This document shows positions 35,088-43,469 of a stretch of 64,000 bases of DNA, one piece after another. The translations under genes and the position numbers were made by a program. The notes beneath the pieces are model-generated. The model had not been told where the DNA came from, did not search any database, and worked only from the letters and a program-made list of their open reading frames with translations. Location of the stretch: assembly GCF_048548695.1 (NCBI RefSeq), contig NZ_JBLYIF010000005.1; one strand, written 5' to 3'. Position 1 is the stretch's first letter. Each line of letters starts with the position of its first letter. The stretch comes from Neptuniibacter sp048548695 (GTDB taxonomy: Bacteria > Pseudomonadota > Gammaproteobacteria > Pseudomonadales > Balneatricaceae).

Positions 35088-35564
35088 ATGAGCAATGAAT
35101 TAAGTCAGTTGATGGGGTTCGATTTCGGCACCTCCCGCATTGGCGTGGCTATTGGTCAGACACTGACCGGCACCGCCAGCGAGCTGCCCCCTGTTGCGGC
35201 TAAAGAAGGCAAGCCCGACTGGGTTCAACTGGACCGTTTGCTACAGGAGTGGCAACCCCAGGGGTTGGTTATCGGCGTGCCGCTGAATATGGATGGCAGT
35301 ATCAGTGAAATGGCTTACCGGGCACGCAAGTTTGCCAACCGGCTGCATGAGCGGTATAAACTGCCAAGTTTTTTGCAGGATGAGCGCCTCTCCACCCGGG
35401 AAGCAAAATCGATCCATTTTGCACGGGGTGGCGGCACTGACTTCAAGCGTCAGTCCGTCGACGGCATTGCGGCCTGCCTAATTCTGGAAAGCTGGTTTCA
35501 AAGCACCACTCACATTCCTAGCCACACCCGTTTAGAGGACGTGTATGAGCTCAAGCAGCCTTAA
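35088..35564 (+). CDS. ruvX: Pre-16S rRNA nuclease / Holliday junction resolvase-like RuvX (YqgF)
   Basis: This is a 158-residue RNase H-fold nuclease that matures the 5' end of 16S rRNA. Catalytic acidic residues lie in LMGFDFGTSRIGVAIG (D near residue 12), in the QDERLST segment, and in the late VDGIAACLIL (D near 124). Conserved IGVPLNMDGS is present. The last 20 bases overlap the pyrR start, coupling their translation. Confidence 0.95.
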   Translation: MSNELSQLMGFDFGTSRIGVAIGQTLTGTASELPPVAAKEGKPDWVQLDRLLQEWQPQGLVIGVPLNMDGSISEMAYRARKFANRLHERYKLPSFLQDERLSTREAKSIHFARGGGTDFKRQSVDGIAACLILESWFQSTTHIPSHTRLEDVYELKQP

Positions 35565-36054
35565 CGCAGAAGCCCTGCTCAAACAGGTCGAACAAGACCT
35601 GAAAGCATTACTGGCATCTAAAGAGCGCGAAGATCCACTGATGATCGGCATCCACACCGGCGGCGTCTGGCTGGCTGAGCGATTGCACAAGGCACTTAAC
35701 CTCAACAGTCCAATGGGCGTACTGGACATCTCATTCCACCGTGACGACTTTAATCACAGCGGTCTGAGTATGGGTGGCCAGGGCCAGTCCAGCCAGCTCC
35801 CCGTAACAGAGGGGCGTCATGTCCTGCTGGTGGATGATGTCATCATGAGCGGCCGCACCATTCGGGCGGCACTAAATGAACTGTTTGATTACGGCCGACC
35901 CGCCTCGGTCACCCTGATTACACTGCTCGATCTGCAACGTCGTGAACTCCCGATTCAGGCTGATGTCACAGGTGGCACTCTGGCACTGGGTTCGGATCAG
36001 CAAGTGAAACTCACCGGTCCACATCCGCTGGAACTGGAAATTCGTCAGAAATAA
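35545..36054 (+). CDS. pyrR: Bifunctional pyr regulator / uracil phosphoribosyltransferase PyrR
   Basis: This is a 169-residue PRT-fold protein. The PRPP-binding motif VLLVDDVIMSGRTIRAAL (about residues 93-110) and the RHDDF-equivalent segment (LDISFHRDDFNHSG) are present. In Bacillus PyrR also binds pyr mRNA. Here the gene starts inside ruvX and lies 18 bases before pyrB, and I see no PyrR-type terminator/antiterminator leader in front of pyrB. Regulation by attenuation is therefore doubtful in this organism. Confidence 0.92.
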   Translation: MSSSSLNAEALLKQVEQDLKALLASKEREDPLMIGIHTGGVWLAERLHKALNLNSPMGVLDISFHRDDFNHSGLSMGGQGQSSQLPVTEGRHVLLVDDVIMSGRTIRAALNELFDYGRPASVTLITLLDLQRRELPIQADVTGGTLALGSDQQVKLTGPHPLELEIRQK

Positions 36055-36072
36055 TTTGCCTGGACAGCTGCC

Positions 36073-37086
36073 ATGTTTGAACACAACGACCCTAACCAGA
36101 TTCAGCTTACCCCCGACGGTGAGTTGAAACACTTTATCACTGTGGAAGGCCTGTCCCGCGAACTGCTGACCGAAATCATGGATACAGCCGATTCGTTTGT
36201 GGACATGGGCGCGAAACAGGTGAAAAAGGTGCCGCTGCTACGTGGCAAAACCGTGGTAAACCTGTTTTTCGAAGCCTCAACCCGCACCCTGTCCACCTTT
36301 GAGCTGGCAGCGAAGCGCCTGTCGGCAGACGTGCTGAATCTGAATATCAGTACCTCATCCACCTCCAAGGGCGAGACGTTAAAAGACACGTTGATGACGC
36401 TGCATGCAATGCAATCAGACATGTTTGTCGTGCGCCATTCCAGCAGTGGCGCGGCACACTTTATCGCCCAGCATGTCACGCCGGATGTGGCCGTGATTAA
36501 TGCCGGCGACGGGCGTCATGCTCACCCCACGCAAGCGATGCTGGATATGCTGACTATCCGCCGACACAAGGGCGACTTCACCCCGCTGACCGTCGCCATC
36601 GTTGGTGACATCCTGCACTCCCGGGTGGCGCGCTCCCAGATCCATGCCCTGCGCACTTTAGGTGCCGCCGAAATCCGGGTCATTGCGCCCAAGACCCTGC
36701 TGCCTCGGCATATCGAAGCCCTGGGCGTTAAGGTATATACCGATATGCAGCAAGGGCTGAAAGATGTAGACGTCATCATGATGCTGCGGCTACAGAAAGA
36801 ACGCATGACCAGTGCCCTGCTGCCCAGCGAAAGTGAGTTCTACAAGCTCTATGGCTTGACCGCTGACAAACTGGCACTGGCCAAGCCCGATGCCGTGGTT
36901 ATGCATCCGGGCCCGATCAACCGCGGCGTAGAGATTGCCTCTTCCGTTGCCGATGGTGAACAATCACTGATTCTGGATCAGGTCACTAACGGTATCGCCG
37001 TGCGCATGGCCGTGATGTCCATGGCGATGAGCGGCCAGACCAAATGCCGAATGGAAACAGCAGAGAATACCGAGACGAATCTATGA
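36073..37086 (+). CDS. pyrB: Aspartate carbamoyltransferase catalytic subunit
   Basis: It forms carbamoyl aspartate, the committed step of pyrimidine synthesis. It has 337 residues. The carbamoyl phosphate site FFEASTRTLSTFELAAKRL (about residues 63-81), the STSKGETLKDT loop, and the HPTQAMLDML and MHPGPINRGVE motifs are all intact. The stop overlaps the start of the dihydroorotase-like gene in an ATGA. In Pseudomonas-type bacteria PyrB forms a dodecamer with that inactive partner; no pyrI regulatory subunit is present. Confidence 0.97.
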   Translation: MFEHNDPNQIQLTPDGELKHFITVEGLSRELLTEIMDTADSFVDMGAKQVKKVPLLRGKTVVNLFFEASTRTLSTFELAAKRLSADVLNLNISTSSTSKGETLKDTLMTLHAMQSDMFVVRHSSSGAAHFIAQHVTPDVAVINAGDGRHAHPTQAMLDMLTIRRHKGDFTPLTVAIVGDILHSRVARSQIHALRTLGAAEIRVIAPKTLLPRHIEALGVKVYTDMQQGLKDVDVIMMLRLQKERMTSALLPSESEFYKLYGLTADKLALAKPDAVVMHPGPINRGVEIASSVADGEQSLILDQVTNGIAVRMAVMSMAMSGQTKCRMETAENTETNL

Positions 37087-38357
37087 GCATTCTGATTCAG
37101 GGCGGCCGTATCATTGATCCCGCCAGCCAGACCGATACCATCGCCGACCTGTTAATTCAGGATGGTCGGATTGCCGCCATCGGCACTGACCTGCAGGAAC
37201 AAGTTGAGCAGGTGATTGATGCCAGCGGCCAGATTGTCTGCCCCGGCCTGGTGGACCTTTGCGCTCACAGCCGCGAACCTGGCCCCTCTCAACGCGGCTC
37301 AATCAAAACCGAATCCAACGCCGCAGCCGCCGGTGGTATTACCACCATGATCTGCCCGCCAACCACTAACCCGGTGGTCGACAGTCCAGCTGTCGCGGAG
37401 TTAATTAAGGACCGTTGTGCAGAAACCGGCATCACCCGCATCAGACCCATGGGCGCACTCACCAAAGGTCTGGAAGGTGAACAACTGGCTCCCCTGTATG
37501 CTCTGGCCGCTTCCGGCTGTATTGCGTTCAGCAATGCCCGCCATGCGTTTGCCAATTCGCAGGTGCTGAACCGGACGCTGGAATACGCCGCCACCCATGA
37601 CATGCTGGTGGTATTTAATCCAGAAGATGCTGCCCTGGCAGAGGGTGGTTGCATGCACGATGACACTACCAGCACTCGGCTGGGCCTGAACGGTATCCCA
37701 AGTGCCGCAGAGACCATCGAAGTTGCCCGCTGTCTGTTACTGGTGGAACAAACTGGCGTACGTGCCCACTTCGGCCAGATCTCTTGTGAACGTTCAGTAC
37801 AGATGATTGCCGATGCCCGCGATCGCGGCCTGCCCGTAAGTGCCGATGTCGCCATTCAAAACCTGCTACTGGTGGATGAAAACGTCAATGGTTTCAACAG
37901 TGCCTTTCACCTGCAGCCACCACTGCGCAGCCAACTGGATCGCGCCGGCCTGATTCAGGGGCTTATCAGTGGTGCCATCCAGGCAATCTGCTCCAACCAC
38001 CACCCCCTGGAACGGGCCGCCAAAGAAGCCCCGTTTGCCAATACCGAACCGGGCATGACTGGGTTAGAAACCTTGCTATCGCTGTCCCTGTTACTGGTAG
38101 AGCAACAGATTCTGGAGCTACCGCAGTTAATTGAAAAACTCACCCTGGCACCGGCCACCATTCTTGGTCTTAATGCCGGTACACTGAGTATTGGCAGCAC
38201 CGCTGATATCTGTATTTTCAACCCAGACATGAGCTGGACCCTTACCCCGGAGACATCACGCTCCCGTGGCAAGAATACGCCATTCATGCATCACCCTCTG
38301 CGTGGCAAGGTCACCCATACCCTGCTGGGTGGACAGCCCGTTTTCAACCTGCAATAG
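37083..38357 (+). CDS. pyrX: Dihydroorotase-like protein PyrC' (structural partner of PyrB)
   Basis: This is a 424-residue amidohydrolase fold protein. Metal-site residues of active dihydroorotase are lost: the HxH motif reads CAH (residues 60-62), the HAED-type segment reads NPED, the paired histidines of the DVTPHH-type region are replaced (DVAIQNL), and the final TDHAPH reads CSNHHP. It should be inactive and serve to hold aspartate carbamoyltransferase together, as known for PyrC'/PyrX in Pseudomonas. A separate active dihydroorotase must exist elsewhere. It ends 7 bases before a long perfect hairpin. Confidence 0.93.
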   Translation: MSILIQGGRIIDPASQTDTIADLLIQDGRIAAIGTDLQEQVEQVIDASGQIVCPGLVDLCAHSREPGPSQRGSIKTESNAAAAGGITTMICPPTTNPVVDSPAVAELIKDRCAETGITRIRPMGALTKGLEGEQLAPLYALAASGCIAFSNARHAFANSQVLNRTLEYAATHDMLVVFNPEDAALAEGGCMHDDTTSTRLGLNGIPSAAETIEVARCLLLVEQTGVRAHFGQISCERSVQMIADARDRGLPVSADVAIQNLLLVDENVNGFNSAFHLQPPLRSQLDRAGLIQGLISGAIQAICSNHHPLERAAKEAPFANTEPGMTGLETLLSLSLLLVEQQILELPQLIEKLTLAPATILGLNAGTLSIGSTADICIFNPDMSWTLTPETSRSRGKNTPFMHHPLRGKVTHTLLGGQPVFNLQ

Positions 38358-38364
38358 CGGCAAC

Positions 38365-38403
38365 GGCAGATCATGGCTTAAATGCCTTAAGCCATGATCT
38401 GCC
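38365..38403 (+). terminator. Perfect 17-bp hairpin after pyrC'
   Basis: The arm ggcagatcatggcttaa is exactly complementary to ttaagccatgatctgcc across the 5-base loop atgcc. No T-run follows on either strand, so it is an atypical terminator; it might act through the long stem, through Rho, or as a 3'-end stabiliser. It separates the pyr operon from the downstream GGDEF-EAL gene. Confidence 0.6.
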
Positions 38404-38436
38404 TAGATGACATACGACTGATTAACCCCTACACTT

Positions 38437-38450
38437 TGTAAACGTTTACA
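38437..38450 (+). promoter_or_regulatory. LacI-type palindromic operator candidate
   Basis: TGTAAACGTTTACA is a perfect 14-base palindrome with the central CG typical of LacI/PurR/CcpA-family operators. It ends 25 bases before the start codon of the GGDEF-EAL gene. No LacI-family gene is in the window, so a regulator would be encoded elsewhere. The binding role is inferred from the sequence pattern only. Confidence 0.55.
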
Positions 38451-38475
38451 TCTATGGACTGGACATATACGTTTA

Positions 38476-41400
38476 ATGACTGGAATATCAGGCCGCCTGC
38501 GGCAGCTATTTTCGTTGGCGCTAATACTATTCTGGATTTTCACCACCTCAACCGCAGCCGCCGTTACGGCTAAACCGACAACTGGCATTACGCTGGATCT
38601 GTCGCCTGCGGAACAGCAGTGGATCGCAGAGCATCCGGTAGTCAGAGTTGCCTTTGACGGCAACTACGCACCCTACAGTTTTCTGGACGATGACGGTCAA
38701 TTTGCCGGTGTAACCACAGATATCACCCGGGAGTTGTTCAAGCGGGCCGGTATAACACTCAAAGTCTACCCTGACGGTCAGTGGAACAACCTATATAACG
38801 CAGCGCTAAAGCGTGATGTGGATGTGATTGCCACGCTGGTCAAACGCCCAGGCAGGGAAGCGTGGTTCAACTTCAGCCGCCCCTACCTTTCCCTTAGCCA
38901 ATACATCATCACCCGCAAACAATCGTTACATGAATTTAATAGCAGGCGTGATCTGGCCGATCGTCGGGTCGCGATGGTGAGCGGTTATTCCATGGCCGAA
39001 GTGGTACTGCAAGAGTACCCTGACATTGAACCCGTATTTGTCGATACTCTGGAAGCCGCTCTGAAAGCCGTCGACCAAGGCAGTGCCGATGCCACGATTG
39101 CCGACATCGGTATGGCGCACCAACTTGTGCGCCAAAACAACCTCGACAATCTGGCTTATGCGATTTTGTATTCAGCGGACCAGTCACGTCAGGCCTTTGG
39201 CGTACGCAATGACTGGCCAGAGCTAGTCAGCATCCTGAATAAAGCACTTGCCACACTGCAAGATCAGGAGTTACTGAATATTTATGCCCGCTGGACCCTG
39301 CCAGACATCCCACAAATCAGTAATAACCTGTTCGGTCTCGCACCCCGATTCAGTGAATTCCAGAAACTCTGGTTAGAAAAGCAACCCGCGATCAAAGTTG
39401 GCGTAATGCAGTCATGGCCGCCGATTAACTACCTGAATAGCCGGGGTGAAGCAGACGGGATCGGAGCCGATTACCTAAGGGAAGTCAACCGTATGCTGGG
39501 CGGCAAACTCACCCCTGTGTACGGTGACTGGCAGCAACTTTATGAGGATTTTGAGCAGGGCAAGGTAGACGTTTTAATGGACCTGACACCAACCGCCGAG
39601 CGTACGCGTCAATTCCTGTTCAGCCGCCCCTATCTTGATATTCCCCATGCCCTGGTAGCACGTAAAGATAGCCCGTTATTGCATAGTGAAGCCGACCTGA
39701 AAGGTAAAACACTGGCGTTAGAAGAGGGCTTTGGCAACGTCAAATACTTTAAAACCCAGCTCCCTAGTGTCGCGCTAAAACTCTTCCCTACTACCCGCGA
39801 TGCGCTGAATGCTGTGTCCAGAGGGGATGCCGATGCCTATGCTGGCAACCGCGCGGTTGCTATGCATATTATCTCACGCGAACTGATCTCGAATTTACGG
39901 ATTCATAACGACCTGCAAAAAGAAGGTTCCGTACTGGCCTTCGGTGTGCGTAAAGACTTACCCATGCTGGCGGATCTTATTAATCAGGCACTGGCATCTA
40001 TCACACCTCAAGTAAGAGAGCGTATTAACCTACGTTGGATCGGCATTGGCAAAAGTTTTGTCGAAGCCAACCTAACCGCTAAAGAACAGGCCTGGCTGGC
40101 AGCACACCCGGTCATTAAACTGGCCTCGGATATGAGCTGGCCACCCTATGAAAGCATTGATAAATCAGGCAACTATCAGGGGGTCGCAGCTGACTACATC
40201 AGCCTGTTAGAAACCCGGCTTGGCATCAAGTTCGAGACATCTCCCGCACTGCCGTGGAAACAGATTACCGAGATGGTACAAGATCGCCAGCTGGACCTGT
40301 TTCCCGCCGCAATGAAAACACCTCAGCGGCTGACCTATGCCGACTTTACCCGACCCTATATTTACTCACCGATGGTCATCGTGACCCGCAAAGAAGTCGG
40401 ATATATAGAAGACCTCGCAGCGCTGGGTGATAAACCCATAGCAATAGAAGCCGGCTATGCCTCGTATGATTTATTAAACAAGAGCCCTCTGCAGCTCAAC
40501 CTGCAACCCCACCCGGACAGCCTGACAGCCATGTTGGCTGTGTCCAGTGGGGAAGCCTATGCCTATGTAGGCAATATCGCCACGCTGGGCCAGTTAATGC
40601 AGCAGTCAGGCATCACCAACCTGAAAGTATCCGGACAAACGCCCTACCAGTTTGAGCTAGCCATGGGGGTTCGTAATGACTGGCCTGAGCTGACCTCTAT
40701 CCTGCAAAAGACTCTGGACAGTATTACCGCCGAGGAGAAACATGCCATTTTACGTAAGTGGATGGATATCAATCTTGAGCCAGAACTGGATCTGACCTAC
40801 CTGTGGTATATCGCTGTTACTGCCATCGTAATCGCGATAGTGAGCCTGCTGTGGAATTTCTCTCTCAACCGAAAAGTGCGGCACCGCACGGCACAACTAA
40901 ACTATCAGGCACGCTACGACAGCCTCACCCTCCTGCCAAACCGAACCCAGGTGTTAGAGCAGCTTCAGCGGCACTTACAACCCACCATAGGCAGCAAAAC
41001 GCCGCTGGCGGTGCTGTTCATTGACCTGGATGACTTTAAAAAGATCAATGACACCCTGGGTCACGAAACCGGTGATCAGGTCCTGGTTCAGGCTGGCCAT
41101 AGACTGAGAGAAACCATCCGTGATTGCGACAGCGTAGGCCGCCTTGGTGGTGATGAATTTGTCATCTTGCTGTTTGATCTGGTGCAGGCCGATGATGCAG
41201 GCAAGGTAGCGGAAAAACTGCAACAGTTATTCATCCAGCCATTCCGCATCTCAGACCGGGAGCTGATCCTCACCTGCAGCATTGGTATCGCTATTTACCC
41301 TGCCGACGGCCAGGATTCATCTGAGCTGCTACGTAACGCCGATACCGCGATGTATCACTCGAAAAAGCAGGGCCGCAATACTTATTCTTACTACACCACA

Positions 41401-42231
41401 ACCATGAATCAAAAGGTTCACCGCAACCTCGAACTGGAAGAGCAAATGCATGGTGCGCTAGAGCGCGGTGAATTCTATCTCTGCTTCCAACCTCAGATTC
41501 GCTCAGCCGATGGTCAGGTAGCGGGATTTGAAGCCCTGTTGCGCTGGCGTAATCCGGCGCTGGGTGACGTGTTCCCGGATGAGTTTATCCCGATTGCAGA
41601 GCACAACGGCATGATCGTGCCGATCGGTAAATTCGTGCTACAGCAAGGCCTGTCGGTGCTGCGCCGCTGGCAGGTACGCTACAACCGCCAGTACACACTG
41701 GCGGTCAACCTTTCTCCACGCCAGTTCCGTGATACCCGCCTGATTAGCTGCATCGTTGATACGCTGAAAAGTACTGGCGTATCCAGCCAATCACTTGAAC
41801 TCGAAATCACCGAGGGCGTGCTGCTGAGTGGGATGGCATTTGTTGGTGAAACCCTGCAGGCAGTAAAAGACCTGGGCGTACTCATTTCGATGGATGACTT
41901 CGGCGCCGGCTACTCTTCGTTAAGTTACCTGCGTAACTACCCCTTCGATAGCCTGAAAATTGACCGTGAATTTGTGCAGGATATTACCGATGATGTCTCC
42001 GACCTTAATCTGGTGCGGGGCACCATTGCGATGGCACACAGCCTGAATTTAAAAGTGGTCGCTGAAGGAGTTGAGAATCAAGCACAAGTCGACTTGCTTA
42101 CATCACTTAATTGCGACTATCTGCAGGGCTATCACTTCAGTAAACCGCGGCCTGAATCTGTCATAGCGAAATGGCTGGAAGCCGAGCACGAGGCAGCGTT
42201 GAATACTAGTCCATACCCCGCCAATAACTAA
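38476..42231 (+). CDS. GGDEF-EAL protein with three tandem periplasmic solute-binding domains
   Basis: This is a 1251-residue inner-membrane sensor. A signal or anchor (about 10-32) precedes three SBP_bac_3-type domains (about 38-275, 300-515 and 540-755), each starting with a WL/IAEHPV- or KVGV-like strand and a W-P-P or APY motif. A membrane span lies at about 775-797. The cytoplasmic part has a GGDEF domain with intact GGDEF (891-895) and RxxD I-site (RDCD), then an EAL domain with intact EALLRW (from 1019) and DDFGAGYSSLSYL. Both cyclic-di-GMP synthesis and breakdown are possible. The three binding lobes suggest sensing of amino acids or related solutes. Confidence 0.93.
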   Translation: MTGISGRLRQLFSLALILFWIFTTSTAAAVTAKPTTGITLDLSPAEQQWIAEHPVVRVAFDGNYAPYSFLDDDGQFAGVTTDITRELFKRAGITLKVYPDGQWNNLYNAALKRDVDVIATLVKRPGREAWFNFSRPYLSLSQYIITRKQSLHEFNSRRDLADRRVAMVSGYSMAEVVLQEYPDIEPVFVDTLEAALKAVDQGSADATIADIGMAHQLVRQNNLDNLAYAILYSADQSRQAFGVRNDWPELVSILNKALATLQDQELLNIYARWTLPDIPQISNNLFGLAPRFSEFQKLWLEKQPAIKVGVMQSWPPINYLNSRGEADGIGADYLREVNRMLGGKLTPVYGDWQQLYEDFEQGKVDVLMDLTPTAERTRQFLFSRPYLDIPHALVARKDSPLLHSEADLKGKTLALEEGFGNVKYFKTQLPSVALKLFPTTRDALNAVSRGDADAYAGNRAVAMHIISRELISNLRIHNDLQKEGSVLAFGVRKDLPMLADLINQALASITPQVRERINLRWIGIGKSFVEANLTAKEQAWLAAHPVIKLASDMSWPPYESIDKSGNYQGVAADYISLLETRLGIKFETSPALPWKQITEMVQDRQLDLFPAAMKTPQRLTYADFTRPYIYSPMVIVTRKEVGYIEDLAALGDKPIAIEAGYASYDLLNKSPLQLNLQPHPDSLTAMLAVSSGEAYAYVGNIATLGQLMQQSGITNLKVSGQTPYQFELAMGVRNDWPELTSILQKTLDSITAEEKHAILRKWMDINLEPELDLTYLWYIAVTAIVIAIVSLLWNFSLNRKVRHRTAQLNYQARYDSLTLLPNRTQVLEQLQRHLQPTIGSKTPLAVLFIDLDDFKKINDTLGHETGDQVLVQAGHRLRETIRDCDSVGRLGGDEFVILLFDLVQADDAGKVAEKLQQLFIQPFRISDRELILTCSIGIAIYPADGQDSSELLRNADTAMYHSKKQGRNTYSYYTTTMNQKVHRNLELEEQMHGALERGEFYLCFQPQIRSADGQVAGFEALLRWRNPALGDVFPDEFIPIAEHNGMIVPIGKFVLQQGLSVLRRWQVRYNRQYTLAVNLSPRQFRDTRLISCIVDTLKSTGVSSQSLELEITEGVLLSGMAFVGETLQAVKDLGVLISMDDFGAGYSSLSYLRNYPFDSLKIDREFVQDITDDVSDLNLVRGTIAMAHSLNLKVVAEGVENQAQVDLLTSLNCDYLQGYHFSKPRPESVIAKWLEAEHEAALNTSPYPANN

Positions 42232-42232
42232 C

Positions 42233-42258
42233 AAAAAAAGCCGGCACACAGGCCGGCT
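42233..42258 (-). terminator. Rho-independent terminator after pilU
   Basis: The stem agccggc/gccggct has loop acacag and on the minus strand is followed by seven T. It terminates the pilT-pilU operon; on the plus strand it serves the convergent GGDEF-EAL gene only weakly. Confidence 0.9.
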
Positions 42259-42285
42259 ATTGTTATATTGCAGCTAACTGCAGAA

Positions 42286-43449
42286 TCAGAATTTATTAAA
42301 TTCCTCTTCTTCATCCTCGTCCAGATAATCATCCTCACCCTGCAGCGAGAACATCGACTCTTCCTGAACACCCAGCTCTGGGTTGGTATCGGCACTCAGT
42401 TTAATCAACAGACGCAAATCATTGGCAGAATCAGCATGCGCCAATGCAGCTTCATAGGTAACCACACCATCCCGGTACAGCTCAAACAGCGACTGGTCGA
42501 AGGTCTGCATACCCAGGTTAGTGGATTTTTTGATTACCTCTTTCAGTTCATGCACTTCACCCTTACGGATCAGGTCCTGCATCAACGGCGTATTGATCAG
42601 TACCTCAATGGCGGCACGTCGGCCTTTGCCATCCTTAGTCGGCAGCAACTGCTGCGCCACAATAGCTTTAAGGTTAAGCGACAGATCCATCCACAGCTGA
42701 TCATGGTTGTCTGGCGGGAAGAAACTGATAATACGGTCGAGCGCCTGGTTGGCATTATTCGCGTGCAGGGTCGCCAGGGTCAGGTGCCCGGTTTCAGCAA
42801 AGGTCAGACCATACTGCATGGTCTCCTTGGTTCGAATCTCACCCATCAGGATAACGTCAGGTGCCTGACGCAGGGTATTTTTCAGTGCCACACCGAATGA
42901 ATCTGTATCCAGCCCCACCTCACGCTGAGTGATAATACTCTGCTTGTGATCATGCACGTACTCGATAGGGTCTTCGATGGTGATGATATGGCCGCGATGG
43001 TTGGTATTACGGTAATCAATCATCGATGCCAACGAGGTAGATTTACCCGTGGAGGTACCACCTACAAACAGAATCAGACCGCGCTTGGTCATCGCCAGAT
43101 CCTGCAAAACAGGTGGCAAATTCAGCTCTTCAAGGCTCGGGATATAATCACTAATCTTACGTAACACCATGCCGGCAGCATTACGCTGAAAAAATGCCGA
43201 GACACGGAATCGACCCAAGCCCGGCGCGCTGATGGCAAAGTTACACTCCTTGGTGCCTTCGAACTCTGCCAACTGTTTGTCATTCATGGTGCTGTAAACC
43301 AAAGCCCGCGCCTGAGAAGGTTTCAGCGGCTCCTTGGTCATGGGTTTCAGTGTGCCATCCAGCTTCAGGGTTGGCCGGGCACCGGCGGTAATGAAGAGGT
43401 CGGATGCGTCCTTCTCCACCATCACTTTCAATAACTGCGTAAAATCCAC
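42286..43449 (-). CDS. pilU: Type IV pilus retraction ATPase PilU
   Basis: This is an accessory retraction motor of type IV pili, a hexameric cytoplasmic ATPase. It has 387 residues. The Walker A is GGTSTGKST (about residues 128-136), with an Asp-box and a Walker B with DVILMGEIRTKETM, and the His box GHLTLATLHANN. An acidic C-terminal tail (DDYLDEDEEEEF) is characteristic of PilU. It follows pilT by 20 bases. Confidence 0.93.
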   Translation of the reverse strand: MDFTQLLKVMVEKDASDLFITAGARPTLKLDGTLKPMTKEPLKPSQARALVYSTMNDKQLAEFEGTKECNFAISAPGLGRFRVSAFFQRNAAGMVLRKISDYIPSLEELNLPPVLQDLAMTKRGLILFVGGTSTGKSTSLASMIDYRNTNHRGHIITIEDPIEYVHDHKQSIITQREVGLDTDSFGVALKNTLRQAPDVILMGEIRTKETMQYGLTFAETGHLTLATLHANNANQALDRIISFFPPDNHDQLWMDLSLNLKAIVAQQLLPTKDGKGRRAAIEVLINTPLMQDLIRKGEVHELKEVIKKSTNLGMQTFDQSLFELYRDGVVTYEAALAHADSANDLRLLIKLSADTNPELGVQEESMFSLQGEDDYLDEDEEEEFNKF

Positions 43450-43469
43450 GCTACTCTCCTTTTATCCCG

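Noticed and set aside
37083..38357. pyrC' as a decayed pseudogene
   Set aside because: The frame is intact, overlaps pyrB for coupling, and matches the known pattern of the inactive structural PyrC' partner.
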